8,668 bases of DNA, taken from NCBI GenBank assembly GCA_937871355.1, contig CALMPX010000319.1:1-8668 (forward strand). Direction: 5' to 3'. This stretch comes from an uncultured Bdellovibrio sp. (GTDB taxonomy: Bacteria; Bdellovibrionota; Bdellovibrionia; Bdellovibrionales; Bdellovibrionaceae). Shown piece by piece: positions 1 to 6,400 of this stretch. The position numbers were made by a program, and so were the translations under genes. Below the pieces are notes generated by a model. That model was not told the origin of the DNA, did not search any database, and saw only the letters and a list, made by a program, of their open reading frames with translations. The stretch's first letter is position 1. Every line of letters starts with the position of its first letter.

Positions 1-84
1 GTCTAAACCAAAAATTCCGGTGGGAATGGGATGGGCTTCATAGCCGCCCACGTGGATTGATACCGTTTGACTAGTTTGAATCAC
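1..84 (-). CDS. N-terminus of probable MBL-fold metallo-hydrolase (partial)
   Basis: Only the first 28 codons lie in the window; the gene continues past base 1. It starts at a GTG (84-82) preceded by a strong GGAGG at 94-90 with a 5-base spacer. That beats an in-frame ATG at 114-112, which has no such site. The visible protein contains HVGGYEAHPIPTGIFGLD. This resembles the N-terminus of MBL-fold hydrolases of the lactonase-like type, which read G-x-F-x-LDGGAMFG just before the metal-binding domain. The HxHxDH metal site is outside the window, so the family call is inference from a short motif. The start overlaps the last 14 bases of plsC, so the two are probably translationally coupled. A link to lipid metabolism is only suggested by position. 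Confidence 0.55.
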   Translation of the reverse strand, partial: MIQTSQTVSIHVGGYEAHPIPTGIFGLD

Positions 85-895
85 TGTCGCCTCCGGATTC
101 AGATTCGAATTCATGGTCGGATTCTAATTTGATGCCTGATTGGGTGTTTTCAGAATTCATTTCAAGATCTTCAGGAACGACACTGGGATTAATCGTTTTC
201 ACCCAGTTTAAATAATTGTGATAAACTTCAGTGATATTTTTAGTCGGAGGATGAATCGGCCCGATGTGAACGGTCAATTTTCCCGGTTTTGCAAAAATCG
301 CCCCTTTGGGCCAAAGGCGGTCGTTGCCATCGATATAAGTAAATAAAATCGGGGTTTGAGTTTTTTCGGCGAAAATACTGATACCTCGTTTAAATTCATG
401 AACTTTTCCATCTTTTGAACGAGTTCCCTCGGGGAAAATAATGAGCCACATGCGGTCCAGATCTTTAAGTAAAGTGATGATAAGATTCACCGCTTCGCCT
501 TTACGATCTTTACGGTCGATCGGGATGGCGCCTAAACAATGTTGAGAAAAAAAAGTAAAAAGCATATTTGAGAAAAAATAATCTTTCGCGGCAGCGATAT
601 ACAGATCAAACCAATGACGACGAGGGATGCTGGCGGCAATCGAGGTGGCATCTAAGTGCGATGCATGATTCGATATGATAATTAATTTTTTATGAGTTTT
701 ATAAAGTTCGTTGAAGTCTCCGCCTTTGACTTCCAGACGGATGTACATGGTGTAGAACCAATTTTTGAGAATAACGGACCAAACATAACGAACAAAGCGG
801 CTGGTTAAATCCAAATGCTGCGTAAATAACGGCAAATGCTTCAAATGAGAAGGAAGCTTCGTCCATTGATCATTGTCATAGTTCCATTCGCGCAT
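71..895 (-). CDS. plsC: PlsC-type 1-acyl-sn-glycerol-3-phosphate acyltransferase
   Basis: A 274-residue membrane-associated acyltransferase of the LPLAT/AGPAT family. It is expected to acylate lysophosphatidic acid to phosphatidic acid at the inner membrane. All four family blocks are visible: the catalytic HX4D box NHASHLD at 76-82, AIPIDR at 123-128, FPEGTRS at 154-160, and the hydrophobic PILFTYIDG at 182-190. The first 50 residues include a hydrophobic stretch (about 36-50) that may anchor it. The last 30 or so residues form an acidic, Ser-rich tail (ESDHEFESESGGDSDSN), unusual for the family. That tail is encoded where the next gene's Shine-Dalgarno and start must also fit. The ATG has GAGGA upstream within the 10-base gap after the cdsA-like stop. 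Substrate specificity among lysolipids cannot be read from sequence. Confidence 0.88.
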   Translation of the reverse strand: MREWNYDNDQWTKLPSHLKHLPLFTQHLDLTSRFVRYVWSVILKNWFYTMYIRLEVKGGDFNELYKTHKKLIIISNHASHLDATSIAASIPRRHWFDLYIAAAKDYFFSNMLFTFFSQHCLGAIPIDRKDRKGEAVNLIITLLKDLDRMWLIIFPEGTRSKDGKVHEFKRGISIFAEKTQTPILFTYIDGNDRLWPKGAIFAKPGKLTVHIGPIHPPTKNITEVYHNYLNWVKTINPSVVPEDLEMNSENTQSGIKLESDHEFESESGGDSDSN

Positions 896-905
896 GCAGT
901 CCTCT

Positions 906-1829
906 TTATTTTAAAGCTAACATTACAAAGTAAAAAATTGGTGCGACGAATATAAGGCGATCCATGCGTTGTAAAAAATCACCACGACCAATAATAAAAG
1001 GTCCCACCGTTTTAACGCCAGCATCTTTACGAATGACCGCCATAACCAGATCGCCAACTAGGCCCCCAAAAGAGGCCAACAACCCCGAAGCGAGCCAATA
1101 TTTATCGCTACGATCAGGCAACAAGTGGCGCATGCCGTAGGCCAACAAAAGTGTGAGAAAAATGGCAATGGCCGTGCTTTTAATAGTCCGGCGTGTGCTG
1201 AGTTCAGGAATAAACTTTTCACCACGGAAATAACCACTGATGGCTAAATTTGTATTATCGCAGAATTCAGTGAGTATAATTAAATACATCACTTGATAAA
1301 TTCCATTTTCAAAATTTAGCACAAGACCTAAATGAAGGAATGACCAGCCTAAAAATATAAAGGCTAAAAGCGTTAAGGAAATATATTGGATCATATTTTT
1401 ATAATCTTTTTTGAACAAGGGAACTAAGCACGAAAGACCCAGAACAATCATAGCCATTTCGTTGTATAAAGTAAGATTATCCGTGTAAGCACTATACCCA
1501 AGTCCGATTATTCCTATGTAGCAAATAGTTACAAAGGCTGTACGGTGAAACATACCCATAATTTGGAAAAAAACTTTCGCCCCGTGAAGAGCGAGAAGGG
1601 TTAAAAAGATAATCGGAGCCGGAGATCGAATGCCCATGATAATGAACATGATCGGAGCCATAATCAACCAGCTTTTTAACGAGGCCCAGGCAATCATCGA
1701 ATATTGATTTTTCTTTCTGAGTAAAAAATTAATGACACTGCCGGCGACCAGCACAGCCATCACAATCAAAACAGTTTGTTGGTAAACGGGACTGCTCCAG
1801 TGATTTATATTAACATAAATATTATCCAT
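906..1829 (-). CDS. Divergent phosphatidate cytidylyltransferase (CdsA-like)
   Basis: A 307-residue polytopic membrane protein with about eight to ten hydrophobic segments (for example 18-36, 54-87, 98-112, 124-138, 147-163, 219-232, 290-305). The C-terminal half fits the CTP_transf_1 family, which makes CDP-diacylglycerol from CTP and phosphatidic acid. Alignable parts are LSTRRTIKS (210-218) against the usual SPKKTxEG, and GDLVMAVIRKDAGVK (259-273) followed by GRGDFLQRMDRL (281-292) against the usual GHGGxLDRxDSL. Several signature positions differ: H to R, G to D, and the first Asp of DRxD to Gln. The protein is therefore either a divergent active enzyme or one with changed chemistry. Placement directly before plsC supports a role in phospholipid synthesis. 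Its ATG overlaps the regulator's stop by 8 bases; AAGGA lies about 14 bases upstream, rather far, so coupling is likely. Confidence 0.78.
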   Translation of the reverse strand: MDNIYVNINHWSSPVYQQTVLIVMAVLVAGSVINFLLRKKNQYSMIAWASLKSWLIMAPIMFIIMGIRSPAPIIFLTLLALHGAKVFFQIMGMFHRTAFVTICYIGIIGLGYSAYTDNLTLYNEMAMIVLGLSCLVPLFKKDYKNMIQYISLTLLAFIFLGWSFLHLGLVLNFENGIYQVMYLIILTEFCDNTNLAISGYFRGEKFIPELSTRRTIKSTAIAIFLTLLLAYGMRHLLPDRSDKYWLASGLLASFGGLVGDLVMAVIRKDAGVKTVGPFIIGRGDFLQRMDRLIFVAPIFYFVMLALK

Positions 1830-3156
1830 AGTTTATTTCATAATCCTTAATTTTTTTGTATAAATTAGATTTTGATATTTTTAATTTATCACAGATCTTA
1901 TCTAAATCTTTTTCATTTTTTAAATGCAAAGTAATGAAATTCTTTTCCTGCTGATGAATATAATCAGCTAGACTCGAATAGTTATCAGCGGCGACGGGGA
2001 TTAGGGGTGAAGAGGTGTTAATTATTTTTTCCACATCTTCGGGGCGTATCATCGGCAGCGGCGAGGTCAGAACCAGTTGTTCGCACACACGCTTTAATTC
2101 GCGCACATTACCAGGCCAATTATATTTTTTCATCGCGATTGTCGCTTCCTGAGAGAAAACTTTATTACGACGAGGTTTTTCTTTATCAACAAAATACTGC
2201 GCCAGTGTTGCAACATCATCTAAACGATCTTTCAACGGGGCTATAACAATTTTTTGAGAAGACAATCTAAAGTACAAGTCTTCACGGAATTTTTTTTCTT
2301 CGACCAGCTTCTGTAATGGCTGATTGGTAGCGACGATCACTCTTGTTTTGACCATGATCGATTCTTTAGCGCCTACTTTTTTAATTTCGCCCGATTCCAG
2401 GAATCGTAAAAGCTTGGCTTGTTGTGATAAAGGCAAGGCTTCGATTTCATCTAAGAAAAGATCCCCACCATGAGCGGCTTCGGCTAAGCCGACTTTATTT
2501 TGATCAGCGCCGGTGAAAGCGCCCTTCATGTGGCCAAAGAATTCAGATTCGAATAAATTTTCATTAATGGCCGCGCAGTTTACCGTAACAAAAGGAATCT
2601 TTCCTTCTTGTTGATTTAATATATGAGCGACGACTTCTTTTCCTGTTCCCGTTTCGCCTTCGATCAGGACCGGTGATTTTTCATGACGAAGATGAGCTAT
2701 TTTTTTTCGTAAAGATTCAGTGGCCGGGGACGATCCCACTAAATTTATATTTAAATGAGATGAAAATTCAAATTGACGAAGTTGCCAGTAGGCTAAAATC
2801 TTTTCAAAAACTAAAGTGACTTCTTCGGCAGATAATGGTTTAGATAAAAATCTTTGAGATCCGGCTTTGATGGCGGATTCCATATTTTGTCGATTCAGAT
2901 CACCGGACATAGAAACAACTTCAATTTGAGGATTTGCTGCGACTAACCGAGTAATCACCTGAGGGCCATCAGGGATTTCGCCGACTTGTGATTTGATGTG
3001 CATATCGACTAAAGCCGCGTGAAAAAAAATGTGATCTGGGATAAGATCGGGACTTTGTGTAACATAAATTTTAAATTCGTCGGGTATCATTAATTTGAGT
3101 GCGGCTACGAGCGTCGCATCATCTTCGACAATTAATAAATTGAATAATCCCGACAT
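1822..3156 (-). CDS. Sigma-54-dependent response regulator, NtrC family
   Basis: A 444-residue three-domain activator. Residues 5-125 are a receiver domain with acidic E11/D12/D13, phospho-acceptor D51 (ALVDMH), the switch Ser in SMSG (82-85) and K106 in SKP. Residues 136-370 are the AAA+ sigma-54 domain: Walker A GETGTGKE 167-174, the sigma-54-contacting GAFTGA 212-217, Walker B LFLDE 233-237, FREDLYFRLS 290-299 and WPGNVREL 347-354. A Fis-type helix-turn-helix lies near 417-440. It should bind enhancers and drive sigma-54 promoters when phosphorylated. The frame opens with TTG at 3159 followed directly by ATG at 3156. I chose the ATG because AGGA sits 6 bases before it. No partner kinase is visible. 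It is the first gene of the cluster with the CdsA-like and PlsC genes; whether it controls them is unknown. Confidence 0.93.
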   Translation of the reverse strand: MSGLFNLLIVEDDATLVAALKLMIPDEFKIYVTQSPDLIPDHIFFHAALVDMHIKSQVGEIPDGPQVITRLVAANPQIEVVSMSGDLNRQNMESAIKAGSQRFLSKPLSAEEVTLVFEKILAYWQLRQFEFSSHLNINLVGSSPATESLRKKIAHLRHEKSPVLIEGETGTGKEVVAHILNQQEGKIPFVTVNCAAINENLFESEFFGHMKGAFTGADQNKVGLAEAAHGGDLFLDEIEALPLSQQAKLLRFLESGEIKKVGAKESIMVKTRVIVATNQPLQKLVEEKKFREDLYFRLSSQKIVIAPLKDRLDDVATLAQYFVDKEKPRRNKVFSQEATIAMKKYNWPGNVRELKRVCEQLVLTSPLPMIRPEDVEKIINTSSPLIPVAADNYSSLADYIHQQEKNFITLHLKNEKDLDKICDKLKISKSNLYKKIKDYEINYG

Positions 3157-3174
3157 CAAACGTCCTAAGCAAGG

Positions 3175-3218
3175 TTGAAAACTTTGTTCTCTATTATTCT
3201 CTGTGATATTCTGATTTT
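3175..3218 (+). promoter_or_regulatory. serA promoter region without a Shine-Dalgarno sequence
   Basis: The short gap between the divergent regulator and serA must hold the serA promoter. Candidates are TTGTTC (3184-3189) with a 17-base spacer to TATTCT (3207-3212), which would start transcription at or next to the serA ATG. A second -10-like hexamer, TATTAT (3192-3197), lacks a good -35. No purine-rich ribosome binding site exists in the 20 bases before the ATG, so a leaderless or nearly leaderless message is plausible. All weak matches. Confidence 0.3.
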
Positions 3219-3225
3219 ATGTCAA
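3196..3225 (-). promoter_or_regulatory. Candidate sigma-70-type promoter of the regulator/lipid cluster
   Basis: On the minus strand a perfect TTGACA (3225-3220) is followed by an 18-base spacer and GAGAAT (3201-3196, 4 of 6 matches to TATAAT). Initiation would fall near 3189, giving a leader of about 30 bases that contains the AGGA of the regulator. The -35 box overlaps the first codons of divergent serA. AATAAT at 3198-3193 is a better hexamer but its spacing of 21 is too long. No sigma-54 (GG/GC) element is seen. Read by eye only. Confidence 0.4.
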
Positions 3226-4334
3226 AGCTAAAAGCTCAAATATCAGAACAGTTAAAAGTATTATTGGTAGAGGGAATTCACCCCGTGGCGAAGGAAAAAC
3301 TAACGCATGAGGGGTATCATGTTGACTTGTTGACCCATGCCCCGACAGAGGATGAATTTTTGAAGCTTTTGCCGGATTATCACGTTTTAGGGATTCGCTC
3401 TAAGTCCGATATTAATTCTAAAATTTTAAAAAATAATTCACATCTTTTAGCTATTGGGGCTTTTTGCATTGGGACAAATCAAATTGATCTCAGTAGCGCT
3501 GTGGAAAATGGGATTCCTGTTTTTAATGCACCTCATAGTAACACCAGATCAGTGGCCGAATTAGTAATTTGTGAAATGGTGGCGTTGTCTCGTCAATTGG
3601 GTGATCGCAACAGTATGGCTCATCAAGGTGAATGGATGAAGTCCGCCGAAGGGTCGCGCGAAATCCGAGGGAAAACCATTGGCATTGTGGGTTACGGTCA
3701 CATCGGAAGCCAAGTCAGTGTGTTATCTGAATCCTTAGGAATGAAAGTTATTTTCTATGATGTCTTAAAAAAACTTCCTTTAGGAAATGCTCAATCAAAA
3801 AATAATTTAAATGAACTTTTAGCCGAAGCTGATTTTGTTACACTCCATGTTCCGGAAAATCCTTCGACGCAGAATATGATTACCTCCGTGGAATTAAAAC
3901 AAATGAAACGGGGAAGTTATCTGATTAATGCTTCACGTGGCACGGTGGTTCAAATCGAAGACTTAGTTTCAGCCCTCAAAGAAAATCATTTGGCCGGTTG
4001 TGCTATCGACGTCTTTCCCATGGAGCCGGCTTCCAATAAAGAAAAATTTAAATCGCCGCTTCAAGGTCTAAAAAATGTCATTCTCACACCACATATTGGC
4101 GGCAGCACCGAAGAAGCTCAGTTAGCGATTGGTCAAGAAGTCGCTGAAAGTTTTCGTAAGTTTTTAAAGCTTGGAACAACGGCGTGGTCAGTGAATTTCC
4201 CCCAAGTCGATTTATTGCCGAAGAAAAATGTATGCCGAGTCATGAATGTTCATCGGAATGAACCGGGCGTTTTAAGTGAAATCAATGGTTATATATCTGA
4301 AGCGAAGGCCAATATTCAAGCGCAGTATCTATAG
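3219..4334 (+). CDS. serA: D-3-phosphoglycerate dehydrogenase, ACT domain cut by in-frame TAG
   Basis: The first committed enzyme of serine synthesis, oxidising 3-phosphoglycerate to 3-phosphohydroxypyruvate with NAD. It resembles the short ACT-containing E. coli type. The nucleotide-binding loop GYGHIG is at 158-163 and D181 follows at the NAD ribose position. The catalytic triad is R240 (NASRG), E269 (DVFPMEP) and H292 (PHIGGST). The C-terminal ACT serine-binding domain begins at about 340: VHRNEPGVL keeps the His and Asn that bind serine in E. coli SerA, and NIQAQYL keeps the second Asn. The frame then hits TAG (4332-4334) after 371 residues, where relatives run to about 410. Downstream codons continue the family sequence in the same frame. 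The missing residue aligns with a Gln in E. coli (AQYLQ), so a single CAG to TAG change explains it. The catalytic core is complete; tetramer stability and serine feedback would be affected unless the stop is read through. Confidence 0.93.
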   Translation: MSKLKAQISEQLKVLLVEGIHPVAKEKLTHEGYHVDLLTHAPTEDEFLKLLPDYHVLGIRSKSDINSKILKNNSHLLAIGAFCIGTNQIDLSSAVENGIPVFNAPHSNTRSVAELVICEMVALSRQLGDRNSMAHQGEWMKSAEGSREIRGKTIGIVGYGHIGSQVSVLSESLGMKVIFYDVLKKLPLGNAQSKNNLNELLAEADFVTLHVPENPSTQNMITSVELKQMKRGSYLINASRGTVVQIEDLVSALKENHLAGCAIDVFPMEPASNKEKFKSPLQGLKNVILTPHIGGSTEEAQLAIGQEVAESFRKFLKLGTTAWSVNFPQVDLLPKKNVCRVMNVHRNEPGVLSEINGYISEAKANIQAQYL

Positions 4335-4460
4335 AAAGATACAAAAATAGGATATTTGGTGGTGGATTTAGAAATGGATAAAGCCATCGGAACGGCTCAG
4401 AATCTGGTTGAGAAAATTCAAAATTCTGAGCGCAGTATTAAAACACGTCTGATATTTTAA
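4335..4460 (+). pseudogene. serA: Severed C-terminal half of the SerA ACT domain
   Basis: Directly after the TAG, in the same frame, 41 codons and a TAA encode KDTKIGYLVVDLEM...RSIKTRLIF. This matches the last two strands and helix of the E. coli SerA ACT domain (GYVVIDIEAD ... IRARLLY). With it the protein would be 413 residues, the normal family length. No frameshift or further stop has accumulated, so the break is recent, read through, or a base-call error. The piece has no start codon with a ribosome binding site and would not be made on its own. Confidence 0.88.
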
Positions 4461-4476
4461 AATTCAATTTTTGTAT

Positions 4477-5853
4477 TTAAAAAATCTTACCCGGATTAAT
4501 AATTTGATCCGGATCGAAAACTTTTTTTTTTTTTTTTATGATTTCAATTTCGGTTTCAGAGCGCGAATAATGAAGAAATGATTTTTTAGAAAGTCCTACG
4601 CCATGTTCGGCTGAAATGCTGCCTTGATTTTTTTGAATCGTTTGGAAAACATGCTCATCCACTTTACGACATTCTTGTACGAAAGTTTCTTTAGTCATGC
4701 CATCAGGTCGTAAAATATTAATGTGAAGATTCCCATCGCCGATGTGACCAAACCAAACGACTGTCCACGTGGGATAGGCTGTCGTTAAGATTTGGTCTAA
4801 ATCTTTCATAAAGTTTGGAACTTTAGAAATAGTCACGGCGATGTCATTTTTATACGGAGAAAATTTTGACAGTGATTCACTGATATCTTCGCGGTAACGC
4901 CAGAACGTTTTTTCCTGAGTTTCCGATTGAGAAATCACCCCATCCACGATCCAACCTTGCTCCATGCCATGCTCAAAAGCTGTCATGATTTTTTCTTCGG
5001 TCGTTGTATCGGGGCATTCGAGTTCGCATACGACATAAAATTCGGCTACCGTTTCAAACGGTCGTGGTAAGTGAGTGGCTTCGATGACATAACCTAATGC
5101 TTTTTCCGAGAACATTTCGTAGGCCTGCATGTTACAGTTCTTTTTAAAGTGAGAATAAACTTTCATCACTGAAGACATTTGATCTAAAGCCATCACTAAA
5201 ACTTTGACCGGCGGTTGTTGAGCCGCAAATTTCATGGTGGCTTTCGTGATAAAACCTAAAGTTCCCTCAGAGCCAATAAATAAATGACGAAGATCATATC
5301 CTGTCGCATTTTTAGCAAGACCATTATTTAAATGAAGTATTTCACCAGTTCCTGTGACCACTTCAAGTCCAACCACCCATTCGCGAGTCATACCATAACG
5401 CACAACTTTAATTCCACCAGCGTTCGTCGCGATATTCCCGCCCATTTGCGAAGATCCACGAGCTGCAAAATCAACCGGGTAGTAATAACCATTTTTCTTG
5501 GCGAACTCTTGAAGTTCTTCGGTGATCACGCCGGGTTCGATCACCACGGTACCATCGGTTTCATTAAACTCAAGAATACGATTCATTTTTTCAAAGCTCA
5601 CGATCACTTCGCCTTTTGTAGCGCAGGCGGCGCCGGACAATCCCGTACGACCACCAGAGGGAACTAAAGCTATTTTATAAGTACGAGCCCATTTGACAAT
5701 TTCAACGACATCCGTTGTTGAAGAGGGGAACAAGATGGCTGACGAATGAATATCATAATAAGTCGTCCAGTCTTTGCCATAATATTTTAAGGACTCTTCA
5801 TCGGTTTTTATTTTGCTTGAATCAAGCTTGAGATTTTCAATCTGTAACTTCAT
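4477..5853 (-). CDS. FAD-binding oxidase, GlcD / D-2-hydroxyglutarate dehydrogenase family
   Basis: A 458-residue soluble flavoprotein dehydrogenase for D-2-hydroxy acids. The N-terminal FAD_binding_4 domain carries PSGGRTGLSG (65-74), PVDFAARGSSQMGGNIATNAGG (126-147, the FAD pocket) and GSEGTLGFIT (194-203). The C-terminal FAD-oxidase domain carries W318-R-Y-R-E, Y334-K335, the metal/substrate site GHIGDGNLH (H370, H377), EHGVG (E416) and the closing NPGKIF. It has no Fe-S domain and no signal peptide. I start at ATG 5853 because AAGGA lies 10 bases upstream; the longer open frame to 6027 overlaps the preceding gene. Convergence on serA favours D-2-hydroxyglutarate as substrate, since the two enzymes are known to work together in Pseudomonas. 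D-lactate or glycolate remain possible. An A16 run on the coding strand (K440-K444) is a slippage risk before the essential C-terminus. Confidence 0.87.
   Translation of the reverse strand: MKLQIENLKLDSSKIKTDEESLKYYGKDWTTYYDIHSSAILFPSSTTDVVEIVKWARTYKIALVPSGGRTGLSGAACATKGEVIVSFEKMNRILEFNETDGTVVIEPGVITEELQEFAKKNGYYYPVDFAARGSSQMGGNIATNAGGIKVVRYGMTREWVVGLEVVTGTGEILHLNNGLAKNATGYDLRHLFIGSEGTLGFITKATMKFAAQQPPVKVLVMALDQMSSVMKVYSHFKKNCNMQAYEMFSEKALGYVIEATHLPRPFETVAEFYVVCELECPDTTTEEKIMTAFEHGMEQGWIVDGVISQSETQEKTFWRYREDISESLSKFSPYKNDIAVTISKVPNFMKDLDQILTTAYPTWTVVWFGHIGDGNLHINILRPDGMTKETFVQECRKVDEHVFQTIQKNQGSISAEHGVGLSKKSFLHYSRSETEIEIIKKKKKVFDPDQIINPGKIF
4522..4537. repeat. 16-base poly(T)/poly(A) tract inside the FAD oxidase gene
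   Basis: Sixteen consecutive T on the plus strand, A16 in the coding strand, encode part of an Ile codon and five Lys (IIKKKKKVFDP). Any change not divisible by three would replace the last 14 residues (FDPDQ through NPGKIF), which contribute to the FAD site. The length as given keeps the frame open. Homopolymers of this size are prone to replication and transcription slippage and to sequencing error. Confidence 0.95.
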
Positions 5854-5884
5854 ATAATCATCCTTAATTATCTGGTTATTTTTA

Positions 5885-6067
5885 TTACTTCTGGGTTCGT
5901 ATGCGAAAGTACGCGTAAATCGGACACAGGCCCCAAGCACTGGTGACGAGTAAATACAGTCCGACAATGAAGAACCAGAAAGGACCTCCGGCGATCGCAT
6001 AGACAAGTATGAGAACACTGAGTACAAACCTTAATAAGCGATCCCACTGGGCCGTATTGCAAAGCAT
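5885..6067 (-). CDS. Small inner-membrane protein, DUF2892 / YgaP-like
   Basis: A 60-residue protein that fits the DUF2892 (YgaP membrane domain) pattern. A short N-terminal CNxxxWDRLLR segment leads into two hydrophobic helices (about 13-29 and 30-45). The conserved LCPIY near 47-51 matches the usual C-P-L/I-Y of the family. It should sit in the inner membrane with little exposed. The ATG lies 3 bases after the glutaredoxin stop and has only a weak AAAAG upstream, so it is probably read by coupling. The family often accompanies rhodanese-type or redox genes, but its molecular role is not established. Placement after bolA and a CGFS glutaredoxin suggests a thiol or iron-sulfur related job; that is inference. 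The alternative frame over the same bases has no family resemblance. Confidence 0.82.
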   Translation of the reverse strand: MLCNTAQWDRLLRFVLSVLILVYAIAGGPFWFFIVGLYLLVTSAWGLCPIYAYFRIRTQK

Positions 6068-6070
6068 GCG

Positions 6071-6379
6071 TTACTTTTTCAACAAATCTTGTAATTCGCC
6101 CGCTTCATACATTTCCATCATGATATCGCTTCCGCCAACTAATTTTTTATTAATGTATAATTGAGGAATTGTGGGCCAATTGCCATATTCTTTAATACCT
6201 TGGCGAATGGCTTCATCTTCCATGACGTTGACGTCTTTAAATTGAACGCCGATATCTTGAAGAATAGCTGTGGCCCGAGCCGAGAATCCACACATCGGAA
6301 ATTGCTGTGTGCCTTTCATGAAAAGAACGACTTGGTTATCATTTAAAAGGCCTTCGATTTTTGTTTTGATGTCTGACAT
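6071..6379 (-). CDS. grxD: Monothiol CGFS glutaredoxin (Grx4 family)
   Basis: A 102-residue monothiol glutaredoxin, the usual length of the family. It binds a glutathione-coordinated [2Fe-2S] cluster, serving cluster delivery and iron sensing rather than disulfide reduction. The sequence shows K22 (glutathione contact, LFMKGT), the active site CGFS at 30-33 within PMCGFSARA, the cis-Pro in WPTIPQLYI (68-76) and the glutathione-binding GGSDI (82-86). ATG 6379 has an excellent GGAG with a 6-base spacer. It follows bolA by 21 bases. Partnership with BolA through a bridged cluster is well established for these families, so the order bolA-grxD is a functional pairing. Confidence 0.95.
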   Translation of the reverse strand: MSDIKTKIEGLLNDNQVVLFMKGTQQFPMCGFSARATAILQDIGVQFKDVNVMEDEAIRQGIKEYGNWPTIPQLYINKKLVGGSDIMMEMYEAGELQDLLKK

Positions 6380-6400
6380 ATTTTCTCCGTTAAAGTTAAA

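Noticed and set aside
4332..4334. Pyrrolysine or genome-wide TAG recoding
   Set aside because: plsC ends in TAG at 71-73 where the next gene begins, and the serA site aligns with Gln, so standard stop use is the simpler reading; suppression remains untested.
4452..4485. Bidirectional terminator between serA and the oxidase gene
   Set aside because: Only A/T palindromes such as ATTTTAAAAT are present; no GC-rich stem followed by a T run is convincing.
5332..5667. Plus-strand open frame of 111 codons
   Set aside because: It lies wholly inside the conserved FAD domain of the minus-strand oxidase, has no ribosome site and resembles no family.
5854..6027. N-terminal extension of the FAD oxidase by 58 residues
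   Set aside because: It runs through the DUF2892 gene in another frame; homology and AAGGA both point to ATG 5853.
5868..6062. Minus-strand 64-codon frame overlapping the DUF2892 gene
   Set aside because: Out of frame with the family-matching 60-residue protein; composition looks random.
6161..6346. Plus-strand 61-codon frame
   Set aside because: Antisense shadow of the CGFS glutaredoxin gene with no start signal.
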